From JAJYSO01 sp964451785 (GTDB taxonomy: Bacteria > Bacteroidota > Bacteroidia > Flavobacteriales > Flavobacteriaceae): a stretch of DNA of 62,865 bases. The stretch spans positions 1-62,865 of the forward strand of contig CAYVJG010000015.1 in the NCBI GenBank assembly GCA_964451785.1, in the 5' to 3' direction. The position numbers and the translations under genes were made by a program. Of the stretch, positions 17,138 to 26,123 are shown piece by piece (positions within the stretch are counted from its first letter, which is position 1; each line of letters opens with the position of its first letter). The notes beneath the pieces are model-generated. The model saw only the letters and a list, made by a program, of their open reading frames with translations, was not told where the DNA came from and did no database searches.

Positions 17138-17710
17138 TTAACTATTTACCACACCATACAACAAATCTTTTTGCAAATTTTCTTGTAGCGTTTCCTGATT
17201 AAAGCGTTTGTGTTTGGAGTACCACAAATACAATGTACGCAAAGTAGAAAGCATATTAAAAATCAATATTTCAGGATGTCTATCTTTTAGTTCACCAGAC
17301 TGAATACCTTGTAAAATAATTTTTCTAAACTCATCCTCATAGCCATCGCGCATCGCAATATAAGCTTTGCGATGTTCTTCATCAAGTTGTTTCCAATCGT
17401 CATTCATACAGGCCAGCGCGTCCGTTTTCTGCATTGTAATTTGTACATGCATACGGATAATTTCCTCTAATTTTTCAGTAGTTGTCAAATCACTAGTTGC
17501 GGTTTGAGCCATATGCGATGTAAAACTGCGTGCCACATCCATCACAATGATAGCTAGGATTTCCTGTTTTGATGAGATATGATTGTATAAACTCGCCGCT
17601 CTTATCCCTAAATTATCAGCCAAATCACGCATAGAAACGGCATTATAGCCTTTATCATGAAATAATTTAGCAGCAGTTTGTACAATTTGTGTTTTGCGAT
17701 CAATATTCAT
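17138..17710 (-). CDS. TetR family transcriptional regulator, probable paa repressor
   Basis: This 190-residue regulator has an N-terminal TetR helix-turn-helix at about residues 10-55 (AAKLFHDKGYNAVSMRDLADNLGI then SLYNHISSKQEIL, each under the usual spacing). The C-terminal all-helical ligand domain has no recognised signature. It is the only transcription factor near the paa operon, and TetR-type PaaR repressors that respond to phenylacetyl-CoA are known outside enterobacteria. Regulation of paa is therefore a reasonable inference, not a demonstrated fact. I do not see a copy of the paaE palindrome in its own upstream region. Confidence 0.8.
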   Translation of the reverse strand: MNIDRKTQIVQTAAKLFHDKGYNAVSMRDLADNLGIRAASLYNHISSKQEILAIIVMDVARSFTSHMAQTATSDLTTTEKLEEIIRMHVQITMQKTDALACMNDDWKQLDEEHRKAYIAMRDGYEDEFRKIILQGIQSGELKDRHPEILIFNMLSTLRTLYLWYSKHKRFNQETLQENLQKDLLYGVVNS

Positions 17711-17853
17711 ATAAACAGGACTAAGCGGAGGACAAATGTAAAAAATAATAAATTAACAGATTCTATTTTATCGTATTTAAGCATTCTATGCGTTAAACAG
17801 AGGTTTAAGCTTAACATTTTTTTTACCTTTACCCTTTATTTTATTGTTGCCTT

Positions 17854-19710
17854 ATGAAATTAAAAAACCAACTCGTAGTGCTTTGTCTGCTATTGATCAG
17901 CCTATCCTCATTCACCTATGCGCAAACGGAGTCTTCTACTTATGATATTCCGGCGCATTACACCAAGACGGAAGTGGATATCCCTATGCGTGATGGTATA
18001 AAATTGCACACTACCATTTACAGTCCTAAGGATCAAAGCGAAGCTTATCCTATTATCATGATGCGAACGCCATATAGTTCAAAGCCTTACGGAAAGGACA
18101 AGTTTCCCACATCTGCTTATCGTATGGGGGCCAATGAATACTTACTCAAGGAAGGCTATATATTTGTAAAGCAAGATGTGCGCGGTCGTTGGATGAGTGA
18201 AGGCGACTTTGACAATATGCGACCTTATATTCCAAATAAAACGGGGACACAAACTGATGAAGCCAGTGATACGTATGATTCTATTGAATGGCTAATTAAC
18301 CATGTACCCAACAACAATGGTAATGTAGGAATTTGGGGAATTTCATATCCTGGATTTTACTCTACTTACGCCCTACTTTGCAATCATCCGGCATTAAAAG
18401 CTGTTTCGCCTCAAGCCTCCATTAGCGATTTCTTTTTTGATGATTTTCACCACAACGGGGCTTATATGTTGAGTTATTTTATGGCGACTGCGCTGTTTGG
18501 CAATCAATTTCCGCCAACTAGCAACACGCAGTACGATTTCCCCAAACTCCTGTCACAGGATCAGTACGCTTTTTTCTTAAAAAACACCCCTATTTCAAAG
18601 CTCGACAAATATTACCCTAACAATTTCTTTTGGAATCAACTAAAAGAACATCCTAGCTATGATGAGTTTTGGCAATCGCGCAACATCATTCCTCATCTTA
18701 AAGACATTAAGCCGGCCGTACTTTATGTCGGTGGTTTCTTTGATGCTGAAGATCTTTACGGCCCTTTTCAGAGCTACAAACAAATTGAAAAGTCGAGTGA
18801 CAACTTCAATAGTATCACTTATGGACCGTGGAGTCATGGCCAATGGGTTGACACCCAAGTGCGTCAATCATTAGGCGATATTTATTTTGGAGACAGTATT
18901 TCAATTAAATTTCAACGCGATGTGATTACGCCATTTTTTAATCACTTTTTAAAAGGCGACGCCAATTTTAAACTTGCGGAAGCGCATATGTATGACACTG
19001 GCGCCCGTAAATGGGATAATTATGCTACGTGGCCGCCTAAAAACACGGTTAAAAAACGCTATTACCTCGGCGCCAATCAAGATTTAACTGCGCGTCCTCA
19101 TCCTGAATTTGCCAACACCTTTATCAGTGATATTACTAAACCTGTGCCCTACACACAGGACATCAAAATTGTTTTTACGCCGCGTGAATATATGACCGGA
19201 GACCAACGTTTTGCGGCGCGGCGCCCGGATGTACTTGTTTTTGAAACGTCTGTTTTAAAACAGGATGTTAAATTTGTCGGTGAAATTACAGCAGATTTAC
19301 AAGTGGCTATCACGGGTACTGATGCCGATTGGATTGTTAAAGTTGTGGATGTTTACCCCGCTTCGGCCGAGAATTATCCCGAAACGCGTAAGGGAGAAAA
19401 CATGTCAAATTATCATATGATGGTACGCAGCGAAGTGATGCCGGCACGTTTTAGAGAAAGTTTCTCTCAGCCAATTGCCACAATGCCAAACCAAAAAACA
19501 CAAATTAAATTTCAGTTACAAGGCATTAATCACACTTTTAAAAAAGGCCATAAAATTCAAATACAAGTACAGAGTTCTTGGTTTCCATTGATTAATCTCA
19601 ATCCACAAAGCTTTGTCCCAAATATTTTTAAAGCCGAAGAAAGCGATTACAAAACCCAAAGGCACACTGTATTTGGCGATTCATACATTGAATTTAACCA
19701 AATCCCTTAA
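17854..19710 (+). CDS. CocE/NonD family hydrolase (X-Pro dipeptidyl-peptidase S15 type), secreted
   Basis: The product is 618 residues with a signal peptide (residues 1-23, ending TYAQT). An alpha/beta-hydrolase domain of the S15/CocE family follows. The N-terminal strand motif VDIPMRDGIKLHTTIYSP, the KQDVRGRWMSEGDF block and the nucleophile elbow GIWGISYPGF (serine at about residue 166) are diagnostic. The last ~200 residues form the X-Pro-specific jelly-roll C-terminal domain. Members cleave X-Pro dipeptides, beta-lactam side chains (acylases) or esters such as cocaine. The substrate here is open. It probably acts in the periplasm. Confidence 0.85.
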   Translation: MKLKNQLVVLCLLLISLSSFTYAQTESSTYDIPAHYTKTEVDIPMRDGIKLHTTIYSPKDQSEAYPIIMMRTPYSSKPYGKDKFPTSAYRMGANEYLLKEGYIFVKQDVRGRWMSEGDFDNMRPYIPNKTGTQTDEASDTYDSIEWLINHVPNNNGNVGIWGISYPGFYSTYALLCNHPALKAVSPQASISDFFFDDFHHNGAYMLSYFMATALFGNQFPPTSNTQYDFPKLLSQDQYAFFLKNTPISKLDKYYPNNFFWNQLKEHPSYDEFWQSRNIIPHLKDIKPAVLYVGGFFDAEDLYGPFQSYKQIEKSSDNFNSITYGPWSHGQWVDTQVRQSLGDIYFGDSISIKFQRDVITPFFNHFLKGDANFKLAEAHMYDTGARKWDNYATWPPKNTVKKRYYLGANQDLTARPHPEFANTFISDITKPVPYTQDIKIVFTPREYMTGDQRFAARRPDVLVFETSVLKQDVKFVGEITADLQVAITGTDADWIVKVVDVYPASAENYPETRKGENMSNYHMMVRSEVMPARFRESFSQPIATMPNQKTQIKFQLQGINHTFKKGHKIQIQVQSSWFPLINLNPQSFVPNIFKAEESDYKTQRHTVFGDSYIEFNQIP

Positions 19711-19777
19711 TTTTTCACCTTAAAAAAACAAGCAAATTATATCCTAAGGCTTATCTTCGCCCATAAAATCACATCTC

Positions 19778-20269
19778 ATGAAAAAAACACTTACCTCTAT
19801 CGGTCTATTTTTAGTCCTTTTTATCGCCGTTCCAAGTATGAGTTCATGCGGCGCTTTAAACAGCAACGGCAACTCACTGCAAACCATTAGTAAAGTGGCT
19901 AATGTCGTGTCAACTGCCAAGCAAATCACTAGTGTTTTAGGACCAATTATCGGGTTAAAATCTGATCAAAAAACAAGTTTTACCGACATTTTTTCAGATT
20001 ATATCACCGGCTCAAACAAGTTATCACCATTAGCCAGCACTGACAAAAACGCCTACAAAAGTCAATTGCTCAACCTCAACAAAGGTACTTTAGGTAAATT
20101 AGGTAATGTTTTAACAATAAGTCAATATGCTAATTTATTAGGACTTGGCAAATCTGGTTCAGACCAAAAAGCTGATAAAGGTGGATTTATTGAAAACATC
20201 CAAAAAAAGAGCGGCAATAAATTGTCATCAGATGCCATCAGTGTGCTCAGCGGGTTATTGCTCAACTAA
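19778..20269 (+). CDS. Small lipoprotein of unknown function
   Basis: This 163-residue protein has a lipoprotein signal with lipobox SMSSC near residue 24. The mature part is low in aromatic residues and rich in Ser, Leu, Lys and Gly, with predicted helices (LQTISKVANVVSTAKQITSVLG). No catalytic motif is visible, and I cannot assign a family with confidence. It follows the CocE-type hydrolase by 67 bases and ends with a good terminator, so the two may form one transcript. Confidence 0.7.
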   Translation: MKKTLTSIGLFLVLFIAVPSMSSCGALNSNGNSLQTISKVANVVSTAKQITSVLGPIIGLKSDQKTSFTDIFSDYITGSNKLSPLASTDKNAYKSQLLNLNKGTLGKLGNVLTISQYANLLGLGKSGSDQKADKGGFIENIQKKSGNKLSSDAISVLSGLLLN

Positions 20270-20295
20270 CATTAAGCCATTAAATCATTCTTTAA

Positions 20296-20322
20296 AGATC
20301 GCCTCAACAGGCGGTCTTTTTT
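20296..20322 (+). terminator. Rho-independent terminator after lipoprotein gene
   Basis: GATCGCCT-CAAC-AGGCGGTC (with one G-T type pair) is followed by a run of seven T residues, 27 bases after the stop of the lipoprotein gene. Confidence 0.85.
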
Positions 20323-20487
20323 TATGTTTAATTTTTTGACACGGTGGATTCTAGGGCGGATTCAAGTCACTAATGCAACAGCCTCCTATTTAAACAATAA
20401 GGTTTAAAATACGCCTTACCTTTCTCAATCATTCCCCAATTTTGCCTATCTTCACTACAGAAACTTAGAATCTGTAGTTAGAATAAT

Positions 20488-20985
20488 ATGGAACAACGTC
20501 CCAGACTAAAATTGACCTTATCCCTTTCTGACAAACTGCTTGAGCTTTTAGGCTGGGGAGCGGTTATCAGTATTTGGGTTATCGTTTTAATATATTATCC
20601 AGACTTGCCTGACAATATCCCGACGCATTACAATGGTCGAGGAGTTGTGGATGCTGTCGGTGATAAGGCTAGTATTTTTACACTTCCTACTGTGGCTACC
20701 CTACTTTTTATTGGTTTAACAATTTTGCATAAGTTTCCACACCGCTATAATTATTTAGTCACAATAACGCCTGATAACGCCCGTCAACAATACACATTAG
20801 CTACGCGAATGCTGCGTTATCTAAAGCTTGTAATCGTTATTATTTTTGGGTTAATTGAAAGGCAAACCATCAGAAATGCTCTAGCTGAAACCAATGGCTT
20901 GGGCCGCTGGTTTTTACCGTTTACTTTAGGACTAATTTTCATCCCTATCTTGTACTACGCGGTTAAATCCTCTAAAGTCGTATAG
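20488..20985 (+). CDS. DUF1648 domain membrane protein
   Basis: The product has 165 residues and about four membrane helices. The segment LPDNIPTHYNGRGVVDAVGDK after the first helix, cited by its IPTHYN...G.VD elements, is the DUF1648 signature found in SdpI-like and related membrane proteins. This copy lacks the extra C-terminal SdpI region, so an immunity role is not supported. The gene is monocistronic and converges on the rhodanese gene across a bidirectional terminator. Confidence 0.8.
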   Translation: MEQRPRLKLTLSLSDKLLELLGWGAVISIWVIVLIYYPDLPDNIPTHYNGRGVVDAVGDKASIFTLPTVATLLFIGLTILHKFPHRYNYLVTITPDNARQQYTLATRMLRYLKLVIVIIFGLIERQTIRNALAETNGLGRWFLPFTLGLIFIPILYYAVKSSKVV

Positions 20986-21011
20986 AAATTGAAAAGCAAA
21001 AAAAAAAAAAA

Positions 21012-21046
21012 AACGCTTCAACTAAACCTGTCAGCTGAAGCGTTTA
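21012..21046. terminator. Bidirectional terminator
   Basis: The 10-bp arms AACGCTTCA(A) and (C)TGAAGCGTT flank an 18-base loop between two convergent genes. On the minus strand the stem is followed by a run of about 15 T residues (A-run 20998-21014 on the plus strand), so the signal is strongest for the minus-strand rhodanese gene's transcription end. Confidence 0.8.
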
Positions 21047-21080
21047 CTATTAAATTTCTGCTATAAAACAGAAATCAAAT

Positions 21081-22451
21081 CTATTGATTATTCCAAGCCT
21101 GCATGCCTCCTGAAAAATCTTTTACGTTTTTAAAACCGTGTTTCTTTAATATTGAACAAGCTACAGTTGAGCGTGTTCCTGATTGACAGTGTACAATCAA
21201 TTCTTTATCGGCTTCAATTTTATCGAGTTGTTCAGCTAGTGTTCCTACAAACACATGAGTAGCTCCTGAGACGTGTTTTGCTGTAAATTCAGCTGTTCCA
21301 CGCACATCTACAATTTGAGCTTTAGGATTATCAATATAGGTTTTAAACTCATCTAGTCCGATAATCTCTGTCGTCTCTAACGGCAAGTTTAAATCGTCAA
21401 TTTTAGAAATAAATCCATAGACATTATCCAATCCAATAGCCATCAATTGACGCGTTAAAGTCGGGATTTGCGCTTCATCAGCAATCAACATAAATTGTTC
21501 TTGGAAGTCGAGTGTCCACCCAGCCCAAGTTGTGAAAGATTTATTACCTTGAATATTGATTGTTGCTGGCAAATGTCCATTAGAAAAATCAACTTTAGAG
21601 CGTGCGTCAACAACAGTCATTCCTTTGCCATAAGCCTCTAAAAATTCAGCTTTACTCAATTGAGGCACATGAGGTACGGCAATTTTGAGCGGACGATCTA
21701 CCTTGTTGTAATACTTCATTTTAGCAAAGTATTTTGGAGGTTCAGGTTGACCGGCAATCAAAGCTTCAATAAACGCTTCTTCATCCTCGTACTGCAAAGC
21801 CCAGTTTTGTAGTTTTTCATAACCTACAGTTGAACTTGGCACAGCGCCTAAGGCTTTACCACAAGCTGATCCGGCACCATGTGCGGGCCAGACTTGAATG
21901 TAATCAGGAAGGGCTTTAAATTTTTTAAGAGAAGCGAACATCTGCTTAGCGCCTTCGCGTTTAGCGCCTTTAACGCCTGCAGCTTCTTCTAGCAAGTCAG
22001 GACGACCTACATCACCTACAAATACAAAATCACCTGTAAAGAACATGGTAGGTTGATCTGAAGCCGGGTGGTCTGTCAACAAAAAGCTCAAACTTTCGGG
22101 GGTATGCCCGGGTGTGTGTATGACTTTTAAAGACAAGTTACCAATAGTAATAGTATCGCCATCTTTTAAGCCAGTGTGCGGAAATTCGTAAAGCCAGCCC
22201 TCACCACCTTCATCAGACAAGCACAATTCGGCATCTGTAACAGCCGCTAATTCACGGGCGCCTGACAAGAAATCAGCGTGGATATGCGTTTCAGTAATTT
22301 TAGTAATTTTAAGGTTCTTTTTGCGAGCTACCTCAAGGTATATATCGATGTCGCGTTTAGGGTCGATAACCAGGGTTTCTCCTGTTTTTTGACACCCAAT
22401 CATATAGCTGCCTTGAGCTAAGCTATCATCGTAAATGTGTTTGAAAAACAT
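21081..22451 (-). CDS. Persulfide dioxygenase-like MBL protein with two rhodanese domains
   Basis: The product has 456 residues. Residues about 1-245 form a metallo-beta-lactamase fold of the ETHE1/persulfide dioxygenase type (THIHADFLSGAREL, HTPGHTPESLSF, FTGDFVFVGDVGRPD). A first rhodanese-like domain at about 255-350 lacks an active-site cysteine. A second at about 365-456 has the complete loop CQSGTRS (C421). This order, MBL then inactive then active rhodanese, matches CstB, which oxidises persulfides to thiosulfate. It is likely cytoplasmic and involved in sulfide or persulfide detoxification. The motif reads HxHxDF rather than HxHxDH, which is common in this subgroup. Confidence 0.85.
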   Translation of the reverse strand: MFFKHIYDDSLAQGSYMIGCQKTGETLVIDPKRDIDIYLEVARKKNLKITKITETHIHADFLSGARELAAVTDAELCLSDEGGEGWLYEFPHTGLKDGDTITIGNLSLKVIHTPGHTPESLSFLLTDHPASDQPTMFFTGDFVFVGDVGRPDLLEEAAGVKGAKREGAKQMFASLKKFKALPDYIQVWPAHGAGSACGKALGAVPSSTVGYEKLQNWALQYEDEEAFIEALIAGQPEPPKYFAKMKYYNKVDRPLKIAVPHVPQLSKAEFLEAYGKGMTVVDARSKVDFSNGHLPATINIQGNKSFTTWAGWTLDFQEQFMLIADEAQIPTLTRQLMAIGLDNVYGFISKIDDLNLPLETTEIIGLDEFKTYIDNPKAQIVDVRGTAEFTAKHVSGATHVFVGTLAEQLDKIEADKELIVHCQSGTRSTVACSILKKHGFKNVKDFSGGMQAWNNQ

Positions 22452-22564
22452 AATTAATTATTAGTGTGTTCGAGTTTCGGCTAATTTAAAACTATTCTGT
22501 CAAAATCGGTTTAAATTAGCCGTGAAACTGCTGCTAAATTTCAGATAAACTACTAAAAAATCTA

Positions 22565-23608
22565 TTACTGATTTTGATTTTTAGCGTATTTGCGCCAGCG
22601 TTCAATACAGGCTACCATATCCTCAGGAATATCTGAATTAAAATCCATCCACTCTCCTGTTACCGGATGCTCAAAACCTAAAGTTTTAGCATGTAAGGCT
22701 TGACGAGGTAAGGTTTTAAAACAGTTTTCTACAAACTGGCGGTATTTGGTAAATGAAGTTCCTTTTAAAATTTTGTCACCACCATAGCGTTCATCGTTAA
22801 ACAAAGTATGACCGATGTGCTTCATGTGCACTCTAATTTGGTGTGTACGTCCGGTTTCGAGTTTACACGAAATCAAAGTGACATAGCCAAAGCGTTCAAT
22901 GACTTTATAATGTGTTACGGCGTGTTTGCCACGGTCTTCATCTTCATCGTTATCAAAGACAATTTGTTGTAATCTATTGCTGGGATTACGGCCTATATTA
23001 CCTTCAACAGTACCTTCGTCTTCATTCACATTTCCCCACACCAAAGCGATGTACTCGCGCTTACTAGTTTTGTGAAAAAATTGTGCCGCCAGATGGGTCA
23101 TGGCGTGCTCTGTTTTGGCTACTACCAACAACCCGCTAGTGTCTTTATCAATACGGTGTACCAATCCCGGACGATCACTTGAGTTTTTAGGTAAATTTTC
23201 AAAGTGATTAATCAAGCCGTTGAGTAAGGTACCTGAATAATTGCCGTGGCCGGGATGCACCACTAAGCCTGCCGGTTTATTGACCACCAACAAAGCATCA
23301 TCTTCATATACAATATCAAGTGGAATGTCTTCAGGAACCAACAAATATTCATAAGGAGGATGTTCAAACATCACCTTAACCTCATCAAAGGCTTTAACCT
23401 TATAATTTTGTTTTACAGCCTTACCATTGACAAAGATATTGCCACTTTTAGCTGCTTTTTGAATTTTGTTTCGCGTTGCGTTTTCAACAAAATTCATCAA
23501 AAATTTATCTACACGTAAGGGTTCTTGCCCTTGCGCGGCTTTAAAATGGTAATGCTCATACAAGTCATCACTACCATTTTCTAATTCATTTTCTATCTCT
23601 TCACTCAT
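22565..23608 (-). CDS. rluD: 23S rRNA pseudouridine synthase, RluD type
   Basis: The product has 347 residues, with an N-terminal S4 RNA-binding domain (RVDKFLMNFVENATRNKIQ, about 30-90) and a RluA-family catalytic domain. The catalytic aspartate lies in GLVHRIDKDTSGLLVVAK (about residue 160), and the LETGRTHQIRVHMKHIGH motif is intact. RluD makes pseudouridines in helix 69 of 23S rRNA. The gene follows the PASTA gene with no spacing, so they are translationally coupled. Confidence 0.9.
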   Translation of the reverse strand: MSEEIENELENGSDDLYEHYHFKAAQGQEPLRVDKFLMNFVENATRNKIQKAAKSGNIFVNGKAVKQNYKVKAFDEVKVMFEHPPYEYLLVPEDIPLDIVYEDDALLVVNKPAGLVVHPGHGNYSGTLLNGLINHFENLPKNSSDRPGLVHRIDKDTSGLLVVAKTEHAMTHLAAQFFHKTSKREYIALVWGNVNEDEGTVEGNIGRNPSNRLQQIVFDNDEDEDRGKHAVTHYKVIERFGYVTLISCKLETGRTHQIRVHMKHIGHTLFNDERYGGDKILKGTSFTKYRQFVENCFKTLPRQALHAKTLGFEHPVTGEWMDFNSDIPEDMVACIERWRKYAKNQNQ

Positions 23609-24211
23609 TTATAAGCTATCTACTTGTGTACTATCTACAGCATTTGCTGGGTTTGCTTCATCAGGATCACCACTGCCGAGCACTAAATTGATAATGGTAG
23701 TTTTCATCACCTGATCACCAGGCATGATTTTGTGACCATTAGCATACAACTCTAACACGGCATCGCGCGCAATATCTGGTTTATAAGTAATTTCACCGAT
23801 TTCAAATCCCATAGACTTTAAGGTTGGAATAACTTGACGTTTTGTATTGCGAATCAAATCAGGCATGGCAATCATAGGATAGCCAGACGGATTCAATTTA
23901 AGGTAAATTGTACGTCTTTCTTTAACCTGATCACCGGGTTTAGGATTTTGTTCAATCACTGAATATTTAGGAAAATCTGGATTGTAATTTACAGAATCTA
24001 GAATTTTGTAATTTAGATTCAACTCGTCTAACTTAGCTTTTACGTCATCTATTTGAAGGCGTGATAAGTTAGGAACGCTGATGGTTTGCCCGTGATTGGT
24101 TTCATTTTCAAGCCATTTCATGGTTAAAAAAGCCAGAATTATAGTGATGATAATAGCTAGGACAACTTGTATCCAAAAGGTTTTGCTAAAGATAAATTTA
24201 AAAAAGTTCAT
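23609..24211 (-). CDS. PASTA domain membrane protein
   Basis: From the ATG at 24211 (MNFFKFIF) the protein has 200 residues. The start at 24235 would add eight residues before the membrane helix. One N-terminal helix at about 8-30 is followed by two full PASTA domains and part of a third in the periplasm (SVPNLSRLQIDDVKAKL, VIEQNPKPGDQVK, then MPDLIRNTKRQVIPTLK). PASTA domains bind peptidoglycan or act in cell-wall sensing. No kinase or transpeptidase domain is fused here. It is divergent from ddl, which fits a cell-wall theme. Confidence 0.85.
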   Translation of the reverse strand: MNFFKFIFSKTFWIQVVLAIIITIILAFLTMKWLENETNHGQTISVPNLSRLQIDDVKAKLDELNLNYKILDSVNYNPDFPKYSVIEQNPKPGDQVKERRTIYLKLNPSGYPMIAMPDLIRNTKRQVIPTLKSMGFEIGEITYKPDIARDAVLELYANGHKIMPGDQVMKTTIINLVLGSGDPDEANPANAVDSTQVDSL

Positions 24212-24314
24212 GTTTTCTCGAGAATTGATGGACAAAGATATAAAAACACGTGTATTTTTGTTGTGCTATTAAGAGCTGTTGTGAAAAAAAACAGACTCTG
24301 CTAATTATTTTGTT

Positions 24315-25295
24315 ATGAAAAAGAACATTGGTGTAGCAATGGGCGGCTATTCAAGCGAATATGAAATCTCATTACAAAGTGGGGCTTTCATCTGTGAGCA
24401 GCTTGACAAAACTTTGTTTAATATATATGCTGTACACCTTTTAGAAAATGAGTGGTATGTGCTGTTGGAGAAGGAGAAATATCCTATTGACAAAAGTGAT
24501 TTTTCGGTGGTCATCCAAGGCAAAAAAATTCAATTTGACTGTGTGTTTAACATGATTCACGGTACTCCGGGAGAAGATGGATTGCTACAAGCCTACCTTG
24601 AACTTTTACACATTCCACAGACAGCTTGTGATATGTATGCCGCGGCATTGACGTTTAACAAACGAGATTGCATCAGCGTGCTGCACAATTACGGCATTAA
24701 AACGGCGGTGAACTATTGCTTGCAAAAAGGCGATTCATATGATTGTGATGAAATTATTGCAAAAGTAGGCTTGCCGTGTTTTGTCAAAGCTAATCGCGCT
24801 GGTAGTAGTTTTGGTATTTCTAAAGTAAAAACTAAGGAAGAGCTGCCGGCAGCCATTGACTATTCATTTACAGAAGATAACGAAATCATTATCGAATCTT
24901 TTTTAGATGGCACTGAAGTAGACGTGGGTGTTATTAAATATCAAGGAAAAATACAGGCCTTACCAGTTACTGAAATTGTGTCGGCTAATGAATTTTTTGA
25001 TTATAAAGCTAAATATTTAGGGCAATCACAAGAAATTACGCCGGCGCGAATTTCAGAAGCCGATACACAAAAAGTACAAGCTTTAGCCAAACGCATTTTT
25101 AAGCTTTTAAATGTCAAAGGATTTGCGCGAGCTGAATTCATCTTTCATCAAGGCGAACCTCATTTTATCGAAATCAACACCTGTCCGGGGATGAGTGCAG
25201 CCAGCATTGTTCCTCAACAACTCAAAGCGGCTCAAATTGACTATAAAGATTTTTTCAGTGATTTGGTATTAAAATCAATCCAAGAGTCTAATTAA
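24315..25295 (+). CDS. ddl: D-alanine--D-alanine ligase
   Basis: This 326-residue ATP-grasp enzyme has the N-terminal substrate motif GGYSSEYEISLQSG, the MIHGTPGEDG loop, the ATP-binding FVKANRAGSSFGISKVK segment and the C-terminal EFIFHQGEPHFIEINTCPGMS with metal-binding Glu/Asn, given here by their key parts. It joins two D-alanines for peptidoglycan precursors in the cytosol. Length is slightly short but typical for Bacteroidota. coaD follows after 32 bases, suggesting an operon. Confidence 0.95.
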   Translation: MKKNIGVAMGGYSSEYEISLQSGAFICEQLDKTLFNIYAVHLLENEWYVLLEKEKYPIDKSDFSVVIQGKKIQFDCVFNMIHGTPGEDGLLQAYLELLHIPQTACDMYAAALTFNKRDCISVLHNYGIKTAVNYCLQKGDSYDCDEIIAKVGLPCFVKANRAGSSFGISKVKTKEELPAAIDYSFTEDNEIIIESFLDGTEVDVGVIKYQGKIQALPVTEIVSANEFFDYKAKYLGQSQEITPARISEADTQKVQALAKRIFKLLNVKGFARAEFIFHQGEPHFIEINTCPGMSAASIVPQQLKAAQIDYKDFFSDLVLKSIQESN

Positions 25296-25327
25296 TTTAT
25301 TATCTTAACACATAAAATTTTCTTTTT

Positions 25328-25783
25328 ATGAAACGTGCTGTATTTCCGGGTTCTTTTGATCCCATTACTATTGGTCATTACGACATCATTCAACGGGGAT
25401 TAAAGCTATTTGATGAAATTATTTTGGCCATTGGGGTTAATGCTGACAAGAAATATATGTTTAGTCTTGAGGAGCGTCAACGTTTTTTAGAAGAAACCTT
25501 TAAAGATGAGCCTAAAATAAAAGTCAAAACTTATCAGGGCTTGACCGTCAATTTTTGTTTACAAGAAAACGCAGCTTTCATTCTACGTGGTTTGCGCAAT
25601 CCTGCTGATTTCGAATTTGAAAAAGCTATTGCACACACCAATAGACAGTTAGAACAAATCGAAACTATTTTCTTACTCACCTCTAGTGGAAAAAGTTACA
25701 TTTCCTCTTCTATTGTGCGCGATGTCATTCGTCACAATGGCGATTATACCAGCCTAGTTCCGGATGCTGTCAGGGTAAAATAA
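25328..25783 (+). CDS. coaD: Phosphopantetheine adenylyltransferase
   Basis: This 151-residue nucleotidyltransferase has PGSFDPITIGHYDII (the T/HxGH motif, histidine at about 18), the LRGLRNPADFEFE block that binds phosphopantetheine, and the ISSSIVRDV signature near the end. It transfers AMP to 4'-phosphopantetheine, the penultimate step of CoA synthesis. The last step gene coaE is also in this window at 39.8 kb. It is probably co-transcribed with ddl. Confidence 0.95.
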   Translation: MKRAVFPGSFDPITIGHYDIIQRGLKLFDEIILAIGVNADKKYMFSLEERQRFLEETFKDEPKIKVKTYQGLTVNFCLQENAAFILRGLRNPADFEFEKAIAHTNRQLEQIETIFLLTSSGKSYISSSIVRDVIRHNGDYTSLVPDAVRVK

Positions 25784-25848
25784 GAATTTCTTAAGCCGTA
25801 AATCACGTGTAATTCCTTATTTTTGGCCACACAAATCTTGTAGTTCAA

Positions 25849-26121
25849 ATGATAAAAAATACGAGCTGGCCTAAACATTTGATTATTCGTGTGGTGGCTC
25901 TTCCCTTAATTTACGGAATAGTTTATTTAATCCTCGGTGATAAAACCGGAAATACTGTTGGCGGTATTCCTATTACTTACGCCATTGTATTACCCTTATA
26001 CACTTTAGTTTTAGATGCAGAAGTGATTCATTTATTCAGACACCGCAAGATGCGCAAGTTGTTTTGCAATGTCGGCATTATACTCAGCATGATTTTAGCC
26101 GCTTTTGTCATGGTAGGCTAA
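25849..26121 (+). CDS. Small membrane protein of unknown function
   Basis: This 90-residue protein has three predicted membrane helices, at about 10-28, 38-56 and 70-88. The short basic loop between the last two is FRHRKMRKLFCN. No family is recognised. TATTTTTG at 25818-25825 fits the TAnnTTTG promoter element and places a start about 25 bases before the ATG, so it probably has its own promoter. It ends 2 bases before the convergent HAD phosphatase stop. Confidence 0.6.
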   Translation: MIKNTSWPKHLIIRVVALPLIYGIVYLILGDKTGNTVGGIPITYAIVLPLYTLVLDAEVIHLFRHRKMRKLFCNVGIILSMILAAFVMVG

Positions 26122-26123
26122 GC

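Noticed and set aside
20998..21014. Long A-run as a slippery or phase-variable tract
   Set aside because: It lies in the convergent intergenic region next to a hairpin and is best explained as the T-run of the minus-strand terminator.
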